Shown: piece after piece, positions 50,058 to 59,556 of the stretch | How positions within the stretch are numbered: position 1 is the stretch's first letter | Layout of the letters: every line of letters begins with the position of its first letter | From: a virus | Reading direction: 5' to 3' (one strand) | IMG/VR virus record: IMGVR_UViG_3300034198_008248 | Location: 60,258-124,257 of that record | Length of the DNA stretch: 64,000 nucleotides | Program-made: the position numbers and the translations under genes | Notes under the pieces: model-generated | The model's input: the letters and a program-made list of their open reading frames with translations, nothing else | Database searches by the model: none | What the model was told of the DNA's origin: nothing

Positions 50058-51076
50058 TGTTAAAAAAATCTAAAGTGGCTATATTCTCAGATCTACATCT
50101 CGGAATTCATAATAATTCCGAAGATTGGCATAAAATTGCTCTGTGGTGGGCGGATTGGATTGTGAAAGAGTTGACAGAAAAGAAAATTAAAGATATTTTC
50201 TTCCTTGGAGACTTTTTCGATAATAGATCAGAAATATCTGTTCAAACTCTCCACTTAGCATCAGAGATTCTTAATAAATTTAAGGATTTTAATATGCTTA
50301 TGATCATTGGTAATCATGATGCATTCTATAAGAATAGATCTGATATTCATAGTATGGGATTGGCATCTGGTCATCCAAACATAACAATCGTTGATAAGAA
50401 TTTTGAGTTTGAAGACTACGGTAAGAAATTTGCTTTTGTGCCATGGAATAATGAACTCCCAGATGGAAAATTTGATTATATTTTCGGACATTTTGAAATT
50501 GTAAGTTTCAAAATGAACAATTTCAAGGTATGCGATCATGGATTATCTCCAATTGATTTTCTTGGATCGAAAACAGATAGTGTATTTTCAGGACATTTTC
50601 ATCGTAGAAGTATGGGATCATATAACGAAGGTAGAATCTTATATGTCGGGAATACTTTCCCAATGGACTTTGCTGATGTTGATAACACTAAGGGTTATCA
50701 TATTCTCGATGTTGAAACCGGAGGATTTGAGTTTTTTGAAAATACAATATCTCCAAAATTTAAAAAATTCAATTTATCTAAAATTAAATCGATAACTGAA
50801 GATTATATTAAAAACAATATAGTCAAGATGGTTGTTGATATGGAAGTGGACGATAAAAAACTAGATAAGTTCCGTGTATATCTGAACAAATTCAGACCGT
50901 ATCGCTTGATTATTGAACACAATGTTGTAAAATCGACAATCGATAGCGTTGAAGAAATCGATGCGATCAATATCCCAGATATGATGGATGAGTTTGTTGT
51001 CCAATTAAAACTGGAGGAAGAGCAAGAGGGACGAGTGGATGACATAATTAAGGAACTGTATGAAAGAAATAAGTGA
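50057..51076 (+). CDS. gp47: recombination nuclease subunit, gp47/Mre11-like
   Basis: 339 residues. Calcineurin-type phosphoesterase motifs: FSDLHLG (residue 9-15), FFLGDFFDNR (about 50), IIGNHDAFY (about 85) and VFSGHFHRR (about 178). With gp46 it resects DNA ends to feed UvsX recombination. Overlaps the next small gene by 17 bp. Confidence 0.95.
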   Translation: MLKKSKVAIFSDLHLGIHNNSEDWHKIALWWADWIVKELTEKKIKDIFFLGDFFDNRSEISVQTLHLASEILNKFKDFNMLMIIGNHDAFYKNRSDIHSMGLASGHPNITIVDKNFEFEDYGKKFAFVPWNNELPDGKFDYIFGHFEIVSFKMNNFKVCDHGLSPIDFLGSKTDSVFSGHFHRRSMGSYNEGRILYVGNTFPMDFADVDNTKGYHILDVETGGFEFFENTISPKFKKFNLSKIKSITEDYIKNNIVKMVVDMEVDDKKLDKFRVYLNKFRPYRLIIEHNVVKSTIDSVEEIDAINIPDMMDEFVVQLKLEEEQEGRVDDIIKELYERNK

Positions 51077-51248
51077 AGAAAATTATATTGGTAAATGTTT
51101 TAGAGTTATTTTACCAAATGGTATCCTAACAGCATTTAAATGTAATTACCATAAAGGAGATTTTATAGGGAATGATACGTTTGGTGCTATATGGCACAAA
51201 AGATATTGCAAATCTTATGAAGAAATTTACCGAGAAATGAATGAATGA
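51060..51248 (+). CDS. hypothetical small protein
   Basis: 62 residues, MKEISEENYIGKCFRVILPNG. Likely a small beta-barrel. Located between genes 47 and 46; the final codons carry a short GAATGAATGA repeat that overlaps the next start. Confidence 0.62.
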   Translation: MKEISEENYIGKCFRVILPNGILTAFKCNYHKGDFIGNDTFGAIWHKRYCKSYEEIYREMNE

Positions 51249-51482
51249 ATGAAAGAAATAAGGAAAGGTCAAAATTGGAGAGTAAAAAAATCTGAAACAA
51301 CTTGGGGAGGTATTCGTATTGTTGATGTGTTGAGTGATGGGAGATTTTTGGTGGATATAGCAACAGAACCTTATACGAGGGATGTAGTGAAAACTAAGGA
51401 AGAAATTTTGAATGGTTATAATCTAGATAATTGTAGATATATCTATAGAAAAGATGGAAGCATCGCCGCTATACAAGGATGA
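51249..51482 (+). CDS. hypothetical small protein
   Basis: 77 residues. GQNWRVKKSETTWGGIRIVDVLSDGRFLVDIAT suggests an SH3/KOW-like barrel. Overlaps the gp46 start by 4 bp. Function unknown. Confidence 0.65.
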   Translation: MKEIRKGQNWRVKKSETTWGGIRIVDVLSDGRFLVDIATEPYTRDVVKTKEEILNGYNLDNCRYIYRKDGSIAAIQG

Positions 51483-53278
51483 AAAATGTAAAATATAAAA
51501 ATTTAAAAATCAAAAATTTCCTAAGTGTTGGAAATGAATTAATCGAGATTGATTTTCAAAAGGGATTACACCAAATAGATGGTATAAATTCTGATATCCC
51601 AGACCGTAAAAACGGTGTCGGTAAAACTGTCGTGACTAATGCTCATTTCTTTGCTTTGTTTGGAGAAACGATCAACAAAATCAAATCAGAATTTGTGATC
51701 AATAATGTCACAAAATCGAATGGTTTGGTCGAACTTGAATTTGACGTTGAAACATCTCAAGGAACTAAATCATACACCATTAAAAGACACGTTAAAAAAG
51801 CATCTAAGGTGGAACTTTGGGAAGGTGATGAGGATATAACAAAATCCACTATTAAAGAAACTGACAAATATATTTGTGATCTATTATCCACAAATCCAGA
51901 TATTTATCGTTGCTGTGATGTTATAACAGTTCGAGATACTGTTCCATTTATGCAGATGGAAGCTAAAGATAAACGTGCATTCACAGAAACCATTTTTTCT
52001 ATTGATGTTTTTGGGGTTATGTTGAAAGATCTAAAGAAAATGATCACAGAAACCAAAAAAGATAAAGATGTTTCATCTGCTAAAGTTTCTGAAATTGAAA
52101 GAAGTCTAAAATCTTTAATTGATCAGAAAGAGATTATCAAAAAACAAATCGAAGAACGAGACGAAATTCTACGGAAGAGGAGAGATGATCTAGATGTTAG
52201 AATACAATGCGCCACAGATGAAATTCAAAAATATCAATTAGTGGAACTAACTAAGTTCCAGTCCAATTTGAAAAAGTTGGAATCAGCAATCTACGACATA
52301 GATTCTAAAATAGGTGAATGTCATATGACTATAACAACCAATGAGCATTTTATTGCTGGTATTAAAGATAAATTGAAGAAAATGTCGGATATTAAATCAG
52401 GTGTCAGATGCGAAAAATGTCTTCAGGATATTGATCATACCCATACTGAGCTGATCGAAGTGGAAAAGGAATCTGCGAATATTTTGTTGAAAAATTATGA
52501 AGATGCTCTTGTAGAATTACATAAAGAGTTAGTAAAAAATAGAGAAACCAAAAATAAATTGGTTAGCAAACAGACACAAATCCAAAGATCCCTAGAAGAA
52601 GCTAAGACAGATATTCTCAAAAAGCAAAATTTGGAGAAAAATTTGGAACAATTATTAGAGTCTAAAAAAGATTTGGATGATGATATGAATATATCTAATT
52701 TGTCAATTGCGTCCTTTGATGCGAATATTGACTCTACGAGTGAAAGACTCGATGAGGAAAGTAAAAATCTTACTGAATTACAGCAAAAATTATCAGATTA
52801 TGATATCTGTAAGTTTATCTTAGGAGAAGAAGGTGTAAAAAGTTTTGTAGTTAAAAAACTACTAGATCTTTTAAACAACACAATCGAAAAATATTTAATC
52901 GATCTTGGACTAAGTGTTAGAGTTAAGTTTGATGAGTATTTTGAAGAGATTGTTACTTCTGGAGGTAAACAATTTTCTTATAAAAACGCTTCTGGAGCAG
53001 AAAAGAAGTCTCTGGATTTTGCGTGTTGTTTTGCTTTCTCTGATATGAGAAAGAAGATCAATCAAGTCACATCAAATGTTGAGTGGATGGACGAATGTTT
53101 GGATTCTGCGGTAGATACAGTTGGTCTTGAGAAAATTATCAATATTATCAAGGACAGAATCGATAAAAATGATACATGTGTTTATTTGATATCTCACCGT
53201 AAGGAAGTTAAGGATAAAATTGATGGTGAAATCATCATGCTTGAAAAATCTGGTAATGTCACTAGGAGAATAAATTGA
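51479..53278 (+). CDS. gp46: recombination ATPase subunit, gp46/Rad50-like
   Basis: 599 residues. RKNGVGKTVVTNAHFFALFGE is Walker A (about residue 43); the middle is coiled coil with a zinc hook CEKC near residue 311; the C-terminal lobe has FSYKNASGAEKKSLDFACCFAFSDM (signature-like) and WMDECLDSAVD (Walker B). Partner of gp47. Stop is followed directly by the TTGACA of the next promoter. Confidence 0.95.
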   Translation: MKNVKYKNLKIKNFLSVGNELIEIDFQKGLHQIDGINSDIPDRKNGVGKTVVTNAHFFALFGETINKIKSEFVINNVTKSNGLVELEFDVETSQGTKSYTIKRHVKKASKVELWEGDEDITKSTIKETDKYICDLLSTNPDIYRCCDVITVRDTVPFMQMEAKDKRAFTETIFSIDVFGVMLKDLKKMITETKKDKDVSSAKVSEIERSLKSLIDQKEIIKKQIEERDEILRKRRDDLDVRIQCATDEIQKYQLVELTKFQSNLKKLESAIYDIDSKIGECHMTITTNEHFIAGIKDKLKKMSDIKSGVRCEKCLQDIDHTHTELIEVEKESANILLKNYEDALVELHKELVKNRETKNKLVSKQTQIQRSLEEAKTDILKKQNLEKNLEQLLESKKDLDDDMNISNLSIASFDANIDSTSERLDEESKNLTELQQKLSDYDICKFILGEEGVKSFVVKKLLDLLNNTIEKYLIDLGLSVRVKFDEYFEEIVTSGGKQFSYKNASGAEKKSLDFACCFAFSDMRKKINQVTSNVEWMDECLDSAVDTVGLEKIINIIKDRIDKNDTCVYLISHRKEVKDKIDGEIIMLEKSGNVTRRIN

Positions 53279-53302
53279 CAATATAAAATCGATATTTAAA
53301 TA
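53275..53302 (+). promoter_or_regulatory. hybrid promoter: TTGACA plus late box TTAAATA
   Basis: TTGACA (53275-53280), 16-bp spacer and TAAATA (53297-53302); the last seven bases also form the late box TTAAATA, 5 nt before the ATG at 53308. It may be read both early and late. Confidence 0.65.
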
Positions 53303-53307
53303 TAGGT

Positions 53308-54501
53308 ATGTTTCTAAATTCTAGTCCATTTGTAAGCCCATTCCCAGCATCACCTTTTCAGAATACTAATAAAACAGTTGTTCAAGAAGAACAGCCAAAA
53401 GAGAATAGGTATTTAAATTTTAATGCTGGTAATGATGGATGCATGGCTTATCGAAGAGGCTTTTTATCCAATCACATCAGATTAGCTGGGATTGGTGATG
53501 TGACGGATATGACGAAAATGATTTTAGATAAATCGTTTTATAGAGATATTAAAACAATTACCCTACAGAGGCAAGCTACCGATCATCATAAAGAATTCAT
53601 GAAATTCTTGAAATCCATTCAACCAGAAATGGGATTCAAGTTAATTTATGAAGTTGATGATGTAGTTTTCAGAGAAGAAATTCCTGATTATAATGCTTCG
53701 AAATTTGGATTTGATGATGACAATATTCGCCAAAATTGCATCGATATGATCAATATGGTGGACGAGGTTACAGTTACGTGTAAGTTCATGCGTGATCTAT
53801 ATATAGAAAAGACTGGTAAAAAGGAGATCACTGCGATTCCAAATTTCATGCCTTATTGGTGGATTGGTCATCAGTATGATTATCGAAAAATTTGCGACAA
53901 TTTCGAAAAATATAAAAGAAAACCAAGAATAGTATATGCTGGATCTGGTGCTCATTTTGATATGAAAAACAAAGTGGGTCAACAGGATGACTTTTCACAT
54001 GTTCTAAAATTCATTATCGATAATCGACATAAGTATCAGTTTGTCTTTATTGGTGCCTATCCACCTCCTTTACAGCCTTACGTTGTGGCGCGTGAGATTG
54101 AGTTCCATCCATGGAAAAGTCTTTTAGAATATCCCACATTCTTAGCTTCTCTAAATGCTCAATTGTTCATCGCTCCCCTACAAGATAATAATTTCAATAA
54201 GGCTAAATCTGATATCAAATTTATCGAAGCTGCTCAATTAGGAATTCCTTGTCTGTGTCAGGATTTGGTGACTTATTCGAGTGCTCCAGATTTCTTGAGA
54301 TTCACAACTGCTGAAGATTTAGAGGATAAAATTCAAAAACTTCTCAAGAATAAAGCAGGATATTATCGTCTGGTTGATGATTTGAGAAAAGTTGGATCAA
54401 CTAGATTCCTAGAGCTTGAACCGAATGTTGGTAGTTTCATGGATGTTTTGAATACTGAATACGGGTCAAGGGATCGAAAATTTCTGAAAATGTGGAATTG
54501 A
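53308..54501 (+). CDS. GT-B glycosyltransferase
   Basis: 397 residues. YLNFNAGNDGCMAYRRGFLSNHI opens the acceptor-side domain; RKPRIVYAGSGAHF starts the nucleotide-sugar domain; FIAPLQDNNFNKAKSDIKFIEAAQLGIPCLC is the GT4-type E-x7-E donor-binding region (KSDIKFIEAA). It is embedded between recombination genes and the polymerase, far from the glycan cluster, so a DNA-base sugar transferase role is a possibility but unproven. Confidence 0.8.
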   Translation: MFLNSSPFVSPFPASPFQNTNKTVVQEEQPKENRYLNFNAGNDGCMAYRRGFLSNHIRLAGIGDVTDMTKMILDKSFYRDIKTITLQRQATDHHKEFMKFLKSIQPEMGFKLIYEVDDVVFREEIPDYNASKFGFDDDNIRQNCIDMINMVDEVTVTCKFMRDLYIEKTGKKEITAIPNFMPYWWIGHQYDYRKICDNFEKYKRKPRIVYAGSGAHFDMKNKVGQQDDFSHVLKFIIDNRHKYQFVFIGAYPPPLQPYVVAREIEFHPWKSLLEYPTFLASLNAQLFIAPLQDNNFNKAKSDIKFIEAAQLGIPCLCQDLVTYSSAPDFLRFTTAEDLEDKIQKLLKNKAGYYRLVDDLRKVGSTRFLELEPNVGSFMDVLNTEYGSRDRKFLKMWN

Positions 54502-54525
54502 CTTTGGTTTTTCGGATGCTAGAAT
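54498..54525 (+). promoter_or_regulatory. sigma70-like promoter for polymerase operon
   Basis: TTGACT (54498-54503, overlapping the previous stop), 16-bp spacer and TAGAAT (54520-54525). The ATG at 54533 begins 7 nt after the -10 box, so the message would be essentially leaderless. Confidence 0.78.
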
Positions 54526-54532
54526 CTCTTTC

Positions 54533-54949
54533 ATGAGAAAAAGCTCTAAAATTTGGAAAATTGAAAAATTTGGACACGAATTTTACTCGGGACAATGCAT
54601 CACAATCACTAGGACGAAATCACCGATAGATGTCCAACTGATATACGAATCAGAGTTAGATTGCTTATTGGACATAGTAACCGAACCCGAAAATCGAGGG
54701 TTGAAGGTTTATAAACATCAAAGTAAAGAGATATGTGATGTAGATCTTAAAACTAAGAAACAATTTGTCCTACTTAGACAAAAGGATAATGATTATTATT
54801 GTTCATATTCTAGATATTATGAATTAGAAAAGGCGAATGATCTAATTTCCGCTGGAACACACGAATTAGCTTTCAAATTTTTAGAGGATAGTGAATACGA
54901 TTCTTATGAAAGAACTGTTTATCATTGGGTTGAAGCTTTTTTACAATAA
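54533..54949 (+). CDS. hypothetical protein upstream of polymerase
   Basis: 138 residues. MRKSSKIWKIEKFGHEFYSGQCITITRTKS; middle YESELDCLLDIVTEPE; helical C-terminus. First gene of the polymerase transcript, 3 nt before gene 43. Function unknown. Confidence 0.72.
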   Translation: MRKSSKIWKIEKFGHEFYSGQCITITRTKSPIDVQLIYESELDCLLDIVTEPENRGLKVYKHQSKEICDVDLKTKKQFVLLRQKDNDYYCSYSRYYELEKANDLISAGTHELAFKFLEDSEYDSYERTVYHWVEAFLQ

Positions 54950-54952
54950 AAT

Positions 54953-57526
54953 ATGTATAGAAACTGCGTATATTCAAACAGAGATCGAATGATCCACCTT
55001 TTTACTTGGGATGCCTATGGAAATAGGGTAAAACAAGAAATACCATACAAGCCATATATCATGCTTGAGGATAAGAGTGGTCCTTTCAGAAGCATCTATG
55101 GAACGACCCTCAAAAAGAGGGAGTTCGAAACTCAATACGATAGGGGAAAATTTACCAAAGAATCTGGTGTTAAAAGGATATTTGAAAACATCACACCATA
55201 TCAGCAATTTTTAATCGATGAATATTATAGAGATTCTGAAAAAGAGGAATTTTCACAATATCCCCTCAAGGTTTGTTATATCGACATCGAAAATCCAGCA
55301 TCAGATCGTCAGCCAAATGTCGAATTAGCTGATACAGTTATAAATTTGCTGACATGCTATGATACAGAGACTAAGAGATATACCGTTTTTGGGTTGAAAG
55401 CATATAAACCAAAGAAAGATAATGTTGATTATTATCACTGTAAATCAGAGCACGATCTCTTAAAGAGATTCATCGGACACTTCTCAAGTGATTATCCTGA
55501 TGTATTGTGTGGATGGAACAGTAATGGTTACGATGTTCCTTATTTGATAAATCGAATAACGTTTGAATTGGGTAAAGATTGGGCAGATGAATTGTCTCCT
55601 ATAGGTAGAATATACGAGAAGGTTAACAAGGCTGGAAAATTCGGAAAAACCTCAAAAGAATATGTCATTGAAGGTGTATCATGTCTCGACTATCTTGTAA
55701 TGTATCAAAAATTTAAGATATTCAACAAACCAGAAGATTATAAATTGGATACTGTTGGAGAACATGAGGTTGGAGTTAATAAGATTGATTATGATGGAAC
55801 CCTTTGGGATCTATCTGTCAACGATTGGGAAACTTATGTTGATTATAACCTACGAGATGTAGAACTATTAATTATACTTGATGAGAAATTGCAGTATATC
55901 AACCTTATACGATTTCTATCACATGCGGGGTTGTGTGGGCTATCGCAAGCGATTGATACCGTTCCGGTAATTAATGGTGCTGTAGCCATCAAAGCTAGAC
56001 AGCATAACAAATATATTTCTACATTTTATAGGACTCTTAAAGATGGAAAGAATCCGGGTGGTGCTGTTCAAGACCCAAAGGTTGGTCACGTTCGAAATGT
56101 TGTATCTTTCGATGCTAATTCGCTTTACCCAAGTATTATGATATCTTTGAATATCTCTCCAGAGACTAAATTAGGTAGTCTTGAGACTATTGGAGACGAC
56201 TATAATATACATCATGTTTCAGGTAGAACATTTACACTCAACAAAGACGCCTTTGCCAAATATTTAAAGGAGGAGAAGGTTGCAATATCAAAATCTAAAC
56301 ATTTATTCACACAAAAAGAGAAGGGATTGATGCCAGAATTCTTAGAGAACCTTTACACAAAAAGGAAGAACATGAAGAATCTTGGTAAAGAGAAGGAAGG
56401 TTATTTAAACGATAATAAGGATAAGTTATCTCCAGAAGAAATAAAAAACCTAGAATCTGAGATCCAAAAATGCGACACATTCCAAAACGCTTATAAGATT
56501 TGTCTAAATTCTATGTATGGTTACATGGGAAATGCTTATGCTCCTTTAGGTGATGATGATATTGCGGCATCAATTACATTGACTGGACAAGCAATCAATG
56601 GAAAAAACAGAGATTTGTTTGTGGAATATATGCAGAATACATATGGAATTTCTGATGAGGAAGCAGAGAATTGTTGTATTGGGGCTGATACAGACTCAGG
56701 ATATTTCTCTCTTCATATTTTAGAAGATAAGTATGGATTGAATCTTTTAGAGGGAGATAAAATATCAGATAAATTCTATGAAGAGTGTGATAAAATATCT
56801 GATTATATCAACACACATATATCCGAATGGGTTTCTAAAAAATTTAGATCCTTGGATTCTAGGATTGTGTATAAAAGGGAATCTGTTTGTGATGCTGGAA
56901 TTTTCTTAGAAAAGAAACAATACGTTTTGCATGTATTAGATGATGAAGGTCTTAAAGTCAACAAATTCAAATACAAGGGTGTTGCTGTGGTTACTGGAAA
57001 AATGCCAAAGGTGGTTAAACCATACATCAAGACTGTAATAGAATGTCTAATCTTAGAAAAGAATAGAGAAAAGTGTAATTCTTATTTTAATGACGCATAT
57101 GAAAAGTTTAAATCTTTGCCGTATCATAACATATGCAATATTAGTGGAATGAATAATTATGAAGAATATTCTAGAAAGTGTGATGCGTTGAAAACTGCTA
57201 AGGGAATGCCTGTCGCTTTGAAGGCAGCATATAGACACGATTACATAATCAAAGAATTTAAACTTAATAACAAATACCCGAAGTTTAAAAGTGGGGATAA
57301 AGTTAGATTTGTTAGTTTAAAAACACCGAATAGATATGGTTTGGAGACAATCGCTTTCCATAACAAATATCCAAAAGAATTTGAAGACCTTTTTGAGGTC
57401 GACTATGAGAAACAGTTTGATAAAATTGTATTCGCATCAGTTAAAGCGTTTTACAACGCAGTAAATTGGACATTACGAAAACCAAACGAAAATGTTAGAG
57501 TAGAATTAGAGGATTTTCTCAGTTAA
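54953..57526 (+). CDS. gp43: DNA polymerase, family B (gp43-like)
   Basis: 857 residues. Proofreading exonuclease: CYIDIENP (about residue 109), LCGWNSNGYDVPYLINRI, and DYNLRDVELL. Polymerase: VVSFDANSLYPSIMISLN (motif A, about 385), KICLNSMYGYMGN (motif B), GADTDSGYFS (motif C, about 578). Length matches T4 gp43 (898). It replicates phage DNA together with the clamp, clamp loader and helicase. Confidence 0.97.
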   Translation: MYRNCVYSNRDRMIHLFTWDAYGNRVKQEIPYKPYIMLEDKSGPFRSIYGTTLKKREFETQYDRGKFTKESGVKRIFENITPYQQFLIDEYYRDSEKEEFSQYPLKVCYIDIENPASDRQPNVELADTVINLLTCYDTETKRYTVFGLKAYKPKKDNVDYYHCKSEHDLLKRFIGHFSSDYPDVLCGWNSNGYDVPYLINRITFELGKDWADELSPIGRIYEKVNKAGKFGKTSKEYVIEGVSCLDYLVMYQKFKIFNKPEDYKLDTVGEHEVGVNKIDYDGTLWDLSVNDWETYVDYNLRDVELLIILDEKLQYINLIRFLSHAGLCGLSQAIDTVPVINGAVAIKARQHNKYISTFYRTLKDGKNPGGAVQDPKVGHVRNVVSFDANSLYPSIMISLNISPETKLGSLETIGDDYNIHHVSGRTFTLNKDAFAKYLKEEKVAISKSKHLFTQKEKGLMPEFLENLYTKRKNMKNLGKEKEGYLNDNKDKLSPEEIKNLESEIQKCDTFQNAYKICLNSMYGYMGNAYAPLGDDDIAASITLTGQAINGKNRDLFVEYMQNTYGISDEEAENCCIGADTDSGYFSLHILEDKYGLNLLEGDKISDKFYEECDKISDYINTHISEWVSKKFRSLDSRIVYKRESVCDAGIFLEKKQYVLHVLDDEGLKVNKFKYKGVAVVTGKMPKVVKPYIKTVIECLILEKNREKCNSYFNDAYEKFKSLPYHNICNISGMNNYEEYSRKCDALKTAKGMPVALKAAYRHDYIIKEFKLNNKYPKFKSGDKVRFVSLKTPNRYGLETIAFHNKYPKEFEDLFEVDYEKQFDKIVFASVKAFYNAVNWTLRKPNENVRVELEDFLS

Positions 57527-57532
57527 AAAATT

Positions 57533-57781
57533 ATGACAATAAATCAAGCTTACTGTAAAGGACTGGACGATAGCGAGGCTATTACTATCAAAATACTAAC
57601 TCAGTTGATATACGATCAACCACTAGACTCTTACAACAATCCAGAATTAGAGAAATTAAAAAACGCTCTCAGGATTCAACTAGATTACATCAATGGATTG
57701 GCTAACAATAAAAAGAGTAATGTAGGTAAATACGCTAAAAAAGAACTTGATAATTCAAGAGCATTACTTGACTCTCAGTAA
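57533..57781 (+). CDS. hypothetical small protein
   Basis: 82 residues, mostly helical, MTINQAYCKGLDDSEAITIKILTQL. Within the polymerase operon, 6 nt after the gene 43 stop. No family recognised. Confidence 0.7.
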   Translation: MTINQAYCKGLDDSEAITIKILTQLIYDQPLDSYNNPELEKLKNALRIQLDYINGLANNKKSNVGKYAKKELDNSRALLDSQ

Positions 57782-57802
57782 TAATATGATAAATTTAGGT
57801 GT

Positions 57803-58147
57803 ATGACAAATAAGCACGTAGCAATTATCGACCATGTGGGTCGAAATATTATCGGAAAATTGGTCGAAGAAACTGATTCTGTAATCACTATTCAGAATCC
57901 AGTTATTCTACACGTTCAACCTCAACAAAACGGACAATTGGAGGTTCAGACATTCCCAACATTTTTCTTCGAGTTCATTGATAAGAGTAATAGAGATAAG
58001 AATGCTTGGACTTACACGAAGTCAAATGTTGTGACTAGTAATGTAGTTCTGGATGAACGCATTCTCTCTCAATATGAGAAGATCAATACTCCACCAGAAG
58101 AACCAAAACAAACCCAACCTAAAGTTATTAGTATTGATGACATCTGA
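57803..58147 (+). CDS. Sm-like conserved phage protein
   Basis: 114 residues. KHVAIIDHVGRNIIGKLVEETDSVITIQNPVILHVQP looks like the strand pattern of Sm/LSm-type folds, followed by TFFFEFIDKSNRDKNAWTY and a Pro-rich tail. A similar protein is frequent beside uvsX in T4-like phages in my recollection; function unknown. Overlaps the next start by 8 bp. Confidence 0.72.
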   Translation: MTNKHVAIIDHVGRNIIGKLVEETDSVITIQNPVILHVQPQQNGQLEVQTFPTFFFEFIDKSNRDKNAWTYTKSNVVTSNVVLDERILSQYEKINTPPEEPKQTQPKVISIDDI

Positions 58148-58334
58148 TAACTTTTGCTATTGGTTACAGGGATGGTTTGAGTTAAACGATACCATAGATC
58201 ATAGTTCAGGAGCAACACCCGAAACAATGAATATGATTCGTTCACATCTTGAATTAGTCTTTAGAAAAGAAACTTTAGGGTATGAATTAATCAATACAAG
58301 ATTCACAGGACTTTCAACCAACCCACTTTGTTAA
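58140..58334 (+). CDS. conserved small phage protein (NFCYWLQGWFEL)
   Basis: 64 residues from MTSDNFCYWLQGWFELND. The NFCYWLQG(Y/W)FE motif and a following helix that ends in HLELVF are typical of a widespread small phage family of unknown function. The longer frame starting at 58053 overlaps the previous gene and is rejected. Confidence 0.82.
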   Translation, partial: TSDNFCYWLQGWFELNDTIDHSSGATPETMNMIRSHLELVFRKETLGYELINTRFTGLSTNPLC

Positions 58335-58338
58335 AATT

Positions 58339-59556
58339 ATGGATAGAGATATTAAAAAAGCACTCGATTCTCTTAACGAGATTGATATCAGTGCAAAGTA
58401 TTTAAATGAATCGTTTTTAGGAGACGATGATTGGATTGATACCGGGAGTTTAATGCTTAATGCATTGATTTCTGGATCAACAAAGAGGGGAATTCCCAAA
58501 GGACGTATTACACAGTTTGTAGGTGCTTCCCAGACTTTCAAGAGTGGTTTCCTTTTACAAATCTTAGCAAATGCTCAAAGACAAGGAATGGGTGTTGTAT
58601 TATTCGATACAGAAGGTGGTATCGATGCTGTAGGTGCTAAGAGATTTGGTTTGGATGTTAATAAAGTCAAATATTCCAATCCTAAATCCATCGAACAATG
58701 TCGAAATGGTGTGATGAAAATTTTAACCCATGTAGAAGAAAACAATCTACATGGTAAGATCATTATCGCTATCGATTCAGTTGCTAATATGCTTTCAGCA
58801 ATGGAGAAAACTAGAATGGAAAAGGATAGTGAATCTGCTGATATGGGAACATTCGCTAAATCTGTTAAAAGTCTTCTTAAGACTTGCAACATCTACTCAA
58901 CTATCACAAAATGTCCGATTATTATGACTAACCATATTTATGATAATCCAGCACAGATGTTTCCAACAATTGAGAAAGATATTGCTGGTGGAAAAGCTGC
59001 TGTATATCTTCCAACTACAACAGTTCAACTTGCTAGAAAATTAGTTGCTGATGATGGTGGAAAAACACTCGAATCTAAACTTGCTGCTGGTCAGAAGAAG
59101 TATTCAGGTGTTGTAATCAGAGCATTAACCGTAAAGAATCGCTTGATTAAGCAATATCTTGAAGGTGAAATGTATCTATCATTCTCAACAGGTCTTAACA
59201 GATATTATGGATTAGCTGAGTTGATGAAAGGTCTAGAGATTATTGATAATAAGGGATCTACTTACTATGATTGGAACGGTAATAAGCTAGGATATCTCAA
59301 ATCTTGGTCTAAAGATAAGGATCTTTGGGAAAATACCTTAATTCCAGAGTTTGAAAAGAGAATTCAAAAGGAGTGGACATACGGTGTTGATTATGTGGAA
59401 GAAATACCAACAGAATTTGATGATGACGAGGAAGAATTGGTGGAAGAATCATCGAATCCACTAGATACTTTGAAAAAGCTGAAACAAAAGGTTTCAGATA
59501 AGTTAGATCACATTGAAGAAACATCATCTAATGACCAAGGAGATAATCCTGATTGA
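58339..59556 (+). CDS. uvsX: RecA-like recombinase UvsX
   Basis: 405 residues. FVGASQTFKSGFLLQILANAQ is Walker A (residues 62-69), GVVLFDTEGGID follows, and IIAIDSVANMLS is Walker B. T4 UvsX is 391 residues and has the same GxxxTxKS P-loop. The acidic C-terminus is expected. It does strand exchange with UvsY, gp46/47 and UvsW. It overlaps the convergent gene by 49 bp; its terminator lies inside that gene. Confidence 0.95.
   Translation: MDRDIKKALDSLNEIDISAKYLNESFLGDDDWIDTGSLMLNALISGSTKRGIPKGRITQFVGASQTFKSGFLLQILANAQRQGMGVVLFDTEGGIDAVGAKRFGLDVNKVKYSNPKSIEQCRNGVMKILTHVEENNLHGKIIIAIDSVANMLSAMEKTRMEKDSESADMGTFAKSVKSLLKTCNIYSTITKCPIIMTNHIYDNPAQMFPTIEKDIAGGKAAVYLPTTTVQLARKLVADDGGKTLESKLAAGQKKYSGVVIRALTVKNRLIKQYLEGEMYLSFSTGLNRYYGLAELMKGLEIIDNKGSTYYDWNGNKLGYLKSWSKDKDLWENTLIPEFEKRIQKEWTYGVDYVEEIPTEFDDDEEELVEESSNPLDTLKKLKQKVSDKLDHIEETSSNDQGDNPD

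Noticed and set aside
58053-58139. N-terminal extension of the NFCYWLQG protein
   Set aside because: It overlaps the end of the Sm-like gene in another frame, and family members start near MTSDNFCYW.
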